Shown here in pieces: positions 14,850-21,397 of a stretch of DNA of 41,190 bases. Every line of letters starts with the position of its first letter. The first letter of the stretch is position 1. The translations under genes and the position numbers were made by a program. Below the pieces are notes generated by a model. That model made no database searches and was not told where the DNA came from. It saw nothing but the letters and a program-made list of their open reading frames with translations. The stretch comes from Tepidanaerobacter acetatoxydans_A (GTDB lineage: Bacteria; Bacillota; Thermosediminibacteria; Thermosediminibacterales; Tepidanaerobacteraceae). The stretch lies in assembly GCA_022840405.1 (NCBI GenBank), contig JALHJR010000019.1:1-41190 (forward strand), written 5' to 3'.

Positions 14850-16854
14850 GCCTTAACATAGAAATCAGTTCTTCTTTAACAATAATGTATTTGAAAGTAT
14901 TTATATTTAATTTGCTGTTAATTTCTTTATTTGCTTTAACATAAACAAGACTATATTTTTGTAAAATGTCTGGAAGTATGCGTCTAAACTCAAAATCTTT
15001 GGTATGCTTTTTGATGCTGACTCCGTTTACTACAATAGATTGATTTATTACCATGTCCTTTGTACAGTAACCGACCTGATGGACTTGTTGTAGAATAAAA
15101 TTTTCAATAGATTCTTGTATTAAATAGTTTTTGGTTGAGGGTTTAATATGCACATGATAAACTTGGTCTGCAAATTCCTGGCCGAATACATTTTCAATGT
15201 AGGTTCTGCTCATACCTTTGATAGAAAAGCGGCATTCAATTAAGGTTTTAGCCCGTTTCTCTGCGACATCAAGAATTAAAGCATAGTCTGGTATGGTATA
15301 AAAGCAGATACCCTGCTCCTTATTCTTTTTAGAGATTTCTTTGGCTGTTTTAACAATCTTATCATCTATACGGTTATATGGAACTTTTATTAACAATCCA
15401 AGTACACAAAGAAGATTGATGTATTTATTTGTTCTATCAAGCGTTTTATGGGTCTTCTTTGCTAAATAACGGTTAGAGAAAAAGAACAGGGCTTCACCGT
15501 CTACTTTAAAAAGATTGCTAATAATATTATCCTGGGCAATAGACAGGATAGTTTGTAGATATGGAAAGGCATACCTAAGTATTCGGTTCAGGTAAGGATA
15601 TTTTTCTGTATTCTTCTTTAGACTCTGAATAATATTAATGTTTTTATGATATTTTTCTTTTTGCTTCTGCGCCCAGCCAATGTCCAAAAATGATACAGAA
15701 AGATTATAGTATTCAATAAGATGTTTTATGGCATCTGATGTACTGCAATTCTTCCGCATCATTACAATATCAATAATATCCATACCTTTATTGGTATTGC
15801 ATAAACAGTTAGAGGAATAGCAGAAGTATTTATAACTATTAGCCTTTAAATTGATTTGGGCACTTGGATGCTTATCATCGTGAAATATACATTTGAAATT
15901 CTGGTTTAATTCACAATTAATACCTAAGTAATGCCTCATATCAATACTTCTCAATGTAGTGATAATATCCTTATAACCTAATGATACCTTCTGATGCTGG
16001 ATAGTATTAGGTATACTTCCCATTTGATTACCAATTTTACCTGTTGTAGGCTTAGTGACCTTTTTCCCATGTTTTTTAACAGTAATACTATTTTCCAAGT
16101 CAGCAATGTTAATATCTATAGCCTCTGCAAGTTCTTTTTGTGTATATCTTCTGCTTATATCAAAATGTATGCATTTCACTAAAAATGGCTCATTGGGGTC
16201 CTTAAGGTGATAATAGTTCGGTATTCTTAAAACCCGTTCAATAGATTTTGCACTTGTGTCCACATGTTCTGGGTAATTCTCATATTGTCTAAAATAATTC
16301 ATAAGTTCTACCTGCAGTGGTGTGAAAATAAGCAAATCCTTTTTACTCTGCTGGTCAATAAGCCAGTATATATGGAATCCGTTTTTGGTTTCGACAATGA
16401 TGTTAGGAGGTAGTGCAAAATTTTTCAGGGTCTTTAAGCACTCAATTTTATAGTTCTCAATCTCGGCAGCAGTCCTATATTCATAAACTGTCTTTTTTCC
16501 TTCTTTGATTATTTTGCCATTACCATCATACTTAGATATTTTCCCATAATCAAAATCTAGAAAATGAGCATTTATTCTTGTAATGGTTTCTTGTTTTGTA
16601 CCACCGCTGTTTACAACAAAATATACGGCATACCCTTTTCTTTGGTAACGCTGAAAAACTTCCTGCAAAAAAGGATATTCATCATTATCCTTGTCCGTAA
16701 GTATGCAATCTTCACTTTTGACAATCCCCTTTTGTTCCTGAATGAGTCTAAAGAATGTTCTTTCCCCCTCGTTCTTAAAGGCTCTTAAAAAATTATAATC
16801 TGTAATGTTTAGTGTTGTACGGGTATGCAGGTCAATTTGGGCGAAAATATCCAT
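14839..16854 (-). CDS. Plasmid-type primase/replication protein (RepB/PrimPol-like with CHC2-type zinc motif)
   Basis: This 671-aa protein appears to synthesise primers for an extrachromosomal or integrated element. The N-terminal archaeo-eukaryotic-primase-like domain shows a D-x-D motif (D100, D102 in HFLDFDYGK), H161 in NGFHIYWLI, and D199 with the RVLRIPNYYHLKDP arginines (R207, R210). A CHC2-like zinc motif follows: C322 and H325 (CIFHDDKHPS), then C345 and C350. The remaining 300 residues look like winged-helix regulatory or DNA-binding sequence (KKTHKTLDRTNKYINLLCVL). ATG 16854 has AAGGAGGAG, which itself lies in a hairpin (16859-16877). The gene is leftward, away from the ParM/ParR genes, and flanked by matched palindromes. 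Confidence 0.75.
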   Translation of the reverse strand: MDIFAQIDLHTRTTLNITDYNFLRAFKNEGERTFFRLIQEQKGIVKSEDCILTDKDNDEYPFLQEVFQRYQRKGYAVYFVVNSGGTKQETITRINAHFLDFDYGKISKYDGNGKIIKEGKKTVYEYRTAAEIENYKIECLKTLKNFALPPNIIVETKNGFHIYWLIDQQSKKDLLIFTPLQVELMNYFRQYENYPEHVDTSAKSIERVLRIPNYYHLKDPNEPFLVKCIHFDISRRYTQKELAEAIDINIADLENSITVKKHGKKVTKPTTGKIGNQMGSIPNTIQHQKVSLGYKDIITTLRSIDMRHYLGINCELNQNFKCIFHDDKHPSAQINLKANSYKYFCYSSNCLCNTNKGMDIIDIVMMRKNCSTSDAIKHLIEYYNLSVSFLDIGWAQKQKEKYHKNINIIQSLKKNTEKYPYLNRILRYAFPYLQTILSIAQDNIISNLFKVDGEALFFFSNRYLAKKTHKTLDRTNKYINLLCVLGLLIKVPYNRIDDKIVKTAKEISKKNKEQGICFYTIPDYALILDVAEKRAKTLIECRFSIKGMSRTYIENVFGQEFADQVYHVHIKPSTKNYLIQESIENFILQQVHQVGYCTKDMVINQSIVVNGVSIKKHTKDFEFRRILPDILQKYSLVYVKANKEINSKLNINTFKYIIVKEELISMLRQKV

Positions 16855-16858
16855 TTTA

Positions 16859-16877
16859 ACTCCTCCTTAAGAGGAGT
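16859..16877 (-). promoter_or_regulatory. Hairpin covering the primase ribosome-binding site
   Basis: Reading leftward, ACTCCTC-TTAAG-GAGGAGT is a perfect 7-bp hairpin whose 3' arm is the Shine-Dalgarno sequence of the primase start at 16854. Translation of the replication protein could be limited by this structure. Confidence 0.5.
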
Positions 16878-17107
16878 CACTAAACTTGATATTTTCCGCT
16901 AAATAAAAGTTTTCACGTAATAATTAAATTTCCCGTTACAATTGCTGTTGTTCCCCGTAATGTTAGTAACTCCGTAGATTTTTCGGTATTATAATGACGG
17001 GAATGATGATATGCAAATTATTACGTAGATTTTTTTTATAATATTTTAGATATTATACTTTCAACAAGTAGTAAAAGCGTTCTATTTCAATGTTCTCATG
17101 AAAATAT
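16878..17107. other. Repeat-rich non-coding region upstream of the primase (possible origin)
   Basis: ACGTAATAATT (16915-16925) has its exact inverse AATTATTACGT at 17016-17026. CGTAGATTTTT occurs twice (16973 and 17024). CCGT-led words (CCCGTTAC, CCCGTAATG, CCGTAGA) recur every 15 to 25 bp. This resembles iterons or phage-like operators near a replication gene, but no family is recognised. Confidence 0.35.
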
Positions 17108-17168
17108 TAAAAGGTATGAACAATAATATCCTGAATATAATACCTCCTTTTATTGTTCATACCTTTTA
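17108..17168. repeat. 60-bp palindrome upstream of the primase region (right copy)
   Basis: TAAAAGGTATGAACAATAA (17108-17126) and TTATTGTTCATACCTTTTA (17150-17168) are perfect 19-bp inverse arms around a 23-nt spacer. The first 27 bases match, inverted, the sequence at the 3' end of the primase gene. Confidence 0.8.
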
Positions 17169-17298
17169 GTAGAATTGTGATTTATTATGGGATATTAGAT
17201 TTACAATAAAAAACAGACAAAGCAATATAAAAACTTGAAATATTATTAAAGTGCTTTGTATCATACCTCAGATAATTCTTTATGGAGGTATGTGAGAC

Positions 17299-17586
17299 AT
17301 GGGTATAAAGGTTTTAAAGGTTTCAGGAACTAGTAATGTTAGCGTTGTTGCAGATGTAGCAATTGAAGAGATAAAGCAAAATATGGTAGTGAATATAGAC
17401 TGCATAGGCGTAAAGGCTGGTTACCAAACGGTGAAGGTTTTAATTGAAGTAACAGACAAATTAGTAAAAATGGGTTATAAATTCAATCTAAGACCTTACT
17501 ATGTAAAAGTAGATACACTTACACAAGAATATGATACTATCCCTAAAACTGCTATTCGCTGGACTATAATCGGAAAGCAAAAATAA
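17299..17586 (+). CDS. SpoVS-like protein (Alba superfamily)
   Basis: This 95-aa protein matches the stage V sporulation protein S family: IKVLKVSGTSNVSVVADVAIEE (start), VVNIDCIGVKAGYQTVKVLI (middle) and KTAIRWTIIGK (end). In Bacillus, SpoVS affects septation and coat/cortex formation through nucleic-acid binding typical of the Alba fold. The sequence is rather divergent from housekeeping SpoVS (no run of GAGALNQ), so it is likely an accessory paralogue. GGAGG (17283-17287) precedes ATG 17299. Upstream lies the 60-bp palindrome, and downstream is a promoter-hairpin unit. Confidence 0.75.
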   Translation: MGIKVLKVSGTSNVSVVADVAIEEIKQNMVVNIDCIGVKAGYQTVKVLIEVTDKLVKMGYKFNLRPYYVKVDTLTQEYDTIPKTAIRWTIIGKQK

Positions 17587-17595
17587 TATAAATTC

Positions 17596-17693
17596 TTGAA
17601 TTTACAACTGAGACGTGGTAATATATGGATATACTGCCGAAAGGGACACACTTCTCTTATACTGCATAACGCAGAGGAGAGGTGTGTTTTTTT
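17596..17693 (+). ncRNA. Candidate short structured RNA/attenuator, family copy 1
   Basis: A promoter is readable: -35 TTGAAT (17596-17601), 17-nt spacer, -10 TAATAT (17619-17624). The transcript would start near 17631 and fold into an outer stem ACACACTTCTC/GAGAGGTGTGT (17646-17656, 17677-17687) enclosing CTGC/GCAG (17662-17665, 17671-17674), then T7. No gene follows. The layout matches copies at 37467-37572 and 39242-39354. Confidence 0.5.
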
Positions 17694-17840
17694 ATGCTTT
17701 GATAAATATAGGTAAATGAAGTCAAACAAGGTGAGTAAATGAGGACTGATACAAGGTAAAGGTGCACGAAAAGGAAAAAGAAACTGTTAGATTTACAAAA
17801 ATAAGGGTATATATTATAATGTTCTTTATTAGAATAAAAA

Positions 17841-18086
17841 TTATTTTTCTAGCCCTAATAGCCAACCAGGGCTGACTTTGAGGACTTCGCACAGGGCAAG
17901 TAACTCATAGTCAGTTACAATGCGTTTTTGTTGTTCGATTTTAGAAATACTGGCTCTGTCTATATACACGGCCAAGGTTTCCAGTTTAGCGGATAACTGT
18001 TGTTGGGTTAGATTATTTCTTAACCTTGCAATTTTTACTCTGGAACCTGTAATATTGCGTTCTTCGGAATCCAGTATTAACTTCAT
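17841..18086 (-). CDS. XRE-family HTH repressor
   Basis: This 81-aa single-domain regulator has a lambda-repressor-like helix-turn-helix: GSRVKIARLRNNLTQQQLSAKL, then RASISKIEQQKRIVTDYELLALCEVLKVSPGWLLG. It has no effector domain. ATG 18086 has AAGGTGGTGTAATT upstream. It is divergent from the GGDEF gene at 18193. The 107-bp gap holds two copies of GTTCTTTATTRGAAC, and a third half-copy lies just past its own 3' end (17821-17834). It probably represses itself and the GGDEF gene. Confidence 0.88.
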   Translation of the reverse strand: MKLILDSEERNITGSRVKIARLRNNLTQQQLSAKLETLAVYIDRASISKIEQQKRIVTDYELLALCEVLKVSPGWLLGLEK

Positions 18087-18102
18087 AATTACACCACCTT
18101 AT

Positions 18103-18117
18103 GTTCTTTATTGGAAC
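18103..18117. promoter_or_regulatory. Candidate XRE operator 1
   Basis: GTTCTTTATTGGAAC, with GTTC/GAAC arms, lies 17 bp upstream of the XRE start codon. Confidence 0.65.
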
Positions 18118-18150
18118 AGTTGTATTTTATCCGAAGTTATGCAATAATAT

Positions 18151-18165
18151 GTTCTAATAAAGAAC
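18151..18165. promoter_or_regulatory. Candidate XRE operator 2
   Basis: GTTCTAATAAAGAAC is the inverse of operator 1 with one base difference. It lies 28 bp upstream of the GGDEF start. Confidence 0.65.
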
Positions 18166-18192
18166 AAACAGAAAATTTGGAGGCTAATTATT

Positions 18193-19083
18193 ATGTGTAA
18201 GGAAGATAAAAATAAAGAGATAATTTGCATCGTATTAAATAAAAGATATGATATTCAATATGCCAGTATAGACAATCAAAATGCCATAGAATGTCTTGAA
18301 AAACTGGAGGTTTTACATAGATTGTCTGATGATTTGCCTGTTGAATATAATTTGAAGGATTATCATGTCACTATTGATGAGGTTAATATTACTGGCAATA
18401 TGTACTATGTAATTACTGCTGTATTAAGACATCCTAAGTGTGAAAACTGTAGAAAAGCATTGACAGACGCAGTTACAGGACTATATAACCGTAACTATTG
18501 GGAACAGATTATCAGTGGTACAACCTTTCAGCCTAGAACCCAAAACTTTTCCCTAATACTCATTGATGTGGATAATCTAAAAGAAATAAATGATACATAT
18601 GGACATACAGCAGGTGATAAGGCTATCGAGATTGTAGGACAGGCGATTAAAAATAGTATAAGAAAGGAGGATGCAGGGCTAAGGTACGGAGGCGATGAAT
18701 TTATAATTTTACTTTTTAATCAGGATAAAAAGGCTGCTTATAGAGTAATAGAAAGAATAAGAAGAGAGATTAATAAATTAGCAGCAGGGCAAGGGATGAA
18801 TATTCAAATTAGTGCAGGAGCAGCCTATTATGATTGTTTACGAAACATGGGGGACATAATAAAAATGGCAGATAGAGATTTGTACAAAGAGAAAAGAGTA
18901 AAAAAATCTAAAGAAAAACAGAACAGTGAAAAATTGAAGCATTTGCTTCGGGAAATAGAAAAATTAAGAGATGAGTTGAATAAAAAAGTTACCCAGGAGG
19001 GCAAAGGAATAAACAATGAAGAGACGTTGAAACTAAGCCAGAAACTGGATGAACTTATTACAAGGTACTTAAAAGATGAATAG
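18193..19083 (+). CDS. Diguanylate cyclase (GGDEF) with C-terminal Spo0E-like domain
   Basis: This 296-aa protein has three parts. Residues 1-80 form a short PAS-like sensor region. Residues 90-235 form a GGDEF domain with DAVTGLYNRNYW (92-103), the intact active motif RYGGDEF (164-170) and an inhibitory I-site RKED (157-160) five residues before it. Residues 247-294 (LREIEKLRDELNK through LSQKLDELITRY) match Spo0E-type phosphatases, whose hallmark is SQ-x-LD (282-286). The cyclase makes c-di-GMP from GTP. Spo0E proteins dephosphorylate Spo0A~P and block sporulation entry. A fused protein could link c-di-GMP to the sporulation decision. GGAGG lies 9 nt before ATG 18193. It faces the XRE gene across paired operators. 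Confidence 0.82.
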   Translation: MCKEDKNKEIICIVLNKRYDIQYASIDNQNAIECLEKLEVLHRLSDDLPVEYNLKDYHVTIDEVNITGNMYYVITAVLRHPKCENCRKALTDAVTGLYNRNYWEQIISGTTFQPRTQNFSLILIDVDNLKEINDTYGHTAGDKAIEIVGQAIKNSIRKEDAGLRYGGDEFIILLFNQDKKAAYRVIERIRREINKLAAGQGMNIQISAGAAYYDCLRNMGDIIKMADRDLYKEKRVKKSKEKQNSEKLKHLLREIEKLRDELNKKVTQEGKGINNEETLKLSQKLDELITRYLKDE

Positions 19084-19820
19084 CAGGGATAAATAGAAAT
19101 TAGGTATATAAGGGATAAGGAATAAGGGGTAAGGTGTGGGAGAGAATCCTGCACTTTTTATTTTGCAAACTTTCTTTACATGTAGTCAGACATTTTTATT
19201 TGGGAGGGAAGGCCTATGGAATTAATTATAAGGTTGATATTTAATGCATGATTATATTTTTGTCGCATAAAAATTTACCAAACTCCTAAATCCATAAGCC
19301 TTTACCCTGACTCATTAATATACATATTATGATTAGTTTTAAAGAAGGGTAAAGGATAACGGGTTAAGGATTTAAAGATAAAAATAAACTTGACATGGAA
19401 AACTATTTATTATTAGAATGCTTTTTATCTAATAATGGTTTAATCATAGTATCGTTCTCCTTTTTAAGTAACTGTCTACTAATAAAAGTAGGCAGTTTTT
19501 TTATTGCCAACTAAAGGCAAGATGGGTGCAAGGTATAAGAAATTTAGTCCTTTGACAAATCGATATTGTCAATTTTACATATTTTTACATGTGTTATGCT
19601 CAATTATAGAGGGGCAAGGTTTAAAAACTCAAATTTCTTGTATGTTAAACTATCAATAGAGGGGTGAAAATGCTTATAAAAATAACCAAAAATTGTATGT
19701 GCTATGCTTAATAATGTAGGGGTTAAATGGTTCAAATACAAATTAGAAATTTTGACCCCCCTCTGGTTTTAGAAATATATTTTGTTTAATTACAACATTG
19801 AGTATAAGGGAGGTGGTTTT
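19084..19820. other. Non-coding region with purine repeats, a promoter-terminator unit and tandem motifs
   Basis: No standard gene lies here. Purine repeats occur at 19103-19139 and 19342-19375. A strong promoter plus terminator is at 19390-19502. TTGACAA-ATCGATA-TTGTCAA (19552-19572) is an operator-like inverted repeat. Three degenerate units with AGAGGGG or GTAGGGG, spaced 50 and 58 bp (19591-19722), follow it, each with a TATGYTAWRCT-like word resembling an extended -10. Confidence 0.5.
19390..19502 (+). ncRNA. Candidate small RNA (promoter plus intrinsic terminator)
   Basis: Consensus TTGACA (19390-19395) and TAGAAT (19414-19419, 18-nt spacer) are followed by a 10-bp terminator ACTGTCTACT/AGTAGGCAGT (19471-19496) and T7. 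The predicted transcript of about 75 nt contains no reading frame with a ribosome site. Confidence 0.45.
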
Positions 19821-19895
19821 ATGGTAAGCATTAGAGCACCCTCTAAAGAAAAAAAGAGGCATTTTGCCGAATGCCCCTGTGATATTAAAAAATAA
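19821..19895 (+). CDS. Possible 24-aa micro-protein or leader peptide
   Basis: ATG 19821 is preceded by GGGAGGTGG (19808-19816) at good spacing and reads 24 codons to TAA (sequence MVSIRAPSKEKKRHF..., ending DIKK). Two cysteines sit in CPC near residue 19. It has a strong ribosome site but no recognisable family. It may be a real small protein or a leader for the gene at 19943. Confidence 0.35.
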   Translation: MVSIRAPSKEKKRHFAECPCDIKK

Positions 19896-19942
19896 AAAAA
19901 TCCGTTGATTAATATTATATCAAAATTAAGGAGAGATGAAAC

Positions 19943-20218
19943 ATGAAAAAGATAATAAATCGTAAAGTTTATAATACAGAAACAGCGGAGTTAATAGGTG
20001 AGTATTGGAATGGATGCTCAATAGATGATTACAATTATAAATTAGAAAAATTATATGTAACTAAAAAGGGAAATATGTTCCTTTTCCGCACTACAGGTGC
20101 TTGGTTAACTAAAGATATTATTCCTTTAGAACCAGAAGAAGCATATGAATGGCTTGAAAGATACGACTGCAATGAGGCAATTGAGAAGTATTTTGCTGAC
20201 AAAATAGAAGAAGCGTAA
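19943..20218 (+). CDS. Small conserved accessory protein (MKKIIN...IIPL family)
   Basis: This 91-aa protein begins MKKIINRKVYNTETAELIG and continues EKLYVTKKGNMFLF and DIIPLEPEEAYEWLERY. This layout is familiar from small proteins carried by Firmicutes plasmids, phages and conjugative elements, whose role is unknown. AAGGAGAG lies 8 nt before ATG 19943. Its presence adds to the mobile-element character of this stretch. No enzyme motif is visible. Confidence 0.7.
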   Translation: MKKIINRKVYNTETAELIGEYWNGCSIDDYNYKLEKLYVTKKGNMFLFRTTGAWLTKDIIPLEPEEAYEWLERYDCNEAIEKYFADKIEEA

Positions 20219-20267
20219 TAAATAGATTTTAAAATGGGTAGAGGACGTTCCGTTGGAAATGGATAGG

Positions 20268-20299
20268 GTGCTCCGCTATATTGCCGGGGAACGGAGCAC
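20268..20299. other. GC-richer hairpin between small genes
   Basis: GTGCTCCG (20268-20275) and CGGAGCAC (20292-20299) are perfect complements. An alternative pairing GTTCC (20247-20251) with GGAAC (about 20288-20292) would compete with it. It has no U tract. It could be a structured leader, a transcript end or a protein site. Confidence 0.4.
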
Positions 20300-20358
20300 T
20301 TATAGCATAATAAAAATGAAATATGATTTTACTTTATAAAAAAGAGGAGAGATGAAGT

Positions 20359-21195
20359 ATGAGAAAATTAGAAATGGCAATTAAAAATCAACATAAAAAA
20401 TCAATAGAGAATAAAGCAAGTAAAAGGTTAATTAGAATTAACTATCTCTTAGCAGAAGGTGGCAGAGAAGTAGAATTGTATAGTATTGTCAGAAAAGGCA
20501 TGCTTCAGAGTATTCAAGTTGAGGCGGACCAGGATGAGATTGTACTTTTAGAAGAATGTAAATATGATGAAGACTGTTACAATATTGGCTTTTATTGTAT
20601 AAAAGAATTTATGAATCCAGAAGGCAAATTCGAAGTTACCGGCATACCAACAGAATATTACTGTTATGATGAAGAATGTGGATGCTGTACAGGAAATCTA
20701 GTCATTAAATTCTTTAGTAGGCCTATGATATTTGAAGAATTATTAGAATGGGAAAGAAACAGACAAATAAAACTAAAACGAGACAAAGAAAAAATATTAC
20801 AAAGTTATTTTTCGCAGAAGATTGAATGGAACAAAGAAATGGTAAATTGGGTAAAAGAATATGGAAGTAACAGTTTAAAGAACCTTTCAATTACAACAAG
20901 TCAGGCAGATATTTTATACGTATATGAAAGGGTTCAGAGAGAACTCCCAGGTTTTGAAATTATTCCAAACGAATGGCTTGAATATAAGGTTGTTAATGCA
21001 GAAATAAGTAACATTCCAAATGCTAAGACAATCGAAGCAGAGATTCAAAAATATAGAAAGCAAGGATATAATGCAGCAATTAAAAACTTAATAGATGATA
21101 CAGAAGATAAGATGATTTCTGCAATATTAATTAAAAATTACCTAGAGAGATATACGCTAATGAAGCGTATAGGCGAATTTGTTAAATTGAATTAA
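20359..21195 (+). CDS. Hypothetical protein, 278 aa
   Basis: I do not recognise this protein. It starts with a basic helical segment (KNQHKKSIENKASKRLIRINYLL), followed by a beta-rich part to about residue 125. That part carries a cysteine cluster, CYDEECGCC (near 102-110), that could bind zinc or an iron-sulfur cluster. A mostly helical C-terminal half follows (FEELLEWERNRQIKLKRDK..., MISAILIKNYLERYTLMKRIG). GAGGAGAG lies 7 nt before ATG 20359. It is followed by a hairpin (21212-21245) and is not clearly in an operon. No membrane segment or signal peptide is present. Confidence 0.6.
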   Translation: MRKLEMAIKNQHKKSIENKASKRLIRINYLLAEGGREVELYSIVRKGMLQSIQVEADQDEIVLLEECKYDEDCYNIGFYCIKEFMNPEGKFEVTGIPTEYYCYDEECGCCTGNLVIKFFSRPMIFEELLEWERNRQIKLKRDKEKILQSYFSQKIEWNKEMVNWVKEYGSNSLKNLSITTSQADILYVYERVQRELPGFEIIPNEWLEYKVVNAEISNIPNAKTIEAEIQKYRKQGYNAAIKNLIDDTEDKMISAILIKNYLERYTLMKRIGEFVKLN

Positions 21196-21211
21196 TTTTT
21201 CTATCAAAGAA

Positions 21212-21245
21212 TAGAAGGAGGCAATTGATAAAATGCTTCCTTCTA
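21212..21245 (+). terminator. Hairpin after the 278-aa gene
   Basis: TAGAAGGAGGCA (21212-21223) pairs with TGCTTCCTTCTA (21234-21245), with one G-T pair. There is no strong U tract, so termination is tentative. Confidence 0.4.
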
Positions 21246-21397
21246 CAAAATAAAATATGTATTTATAAAAATTACTCTCAATAAATTATAACAGAAAACG
21301 GAAAGAGAATAAAGGCTCATAAAACAATAGGAAACTATACTTTCAAATAAAAAAATATCCCAAAGTTAACTTGCAAATATTGTTAGGAGGAAATACT

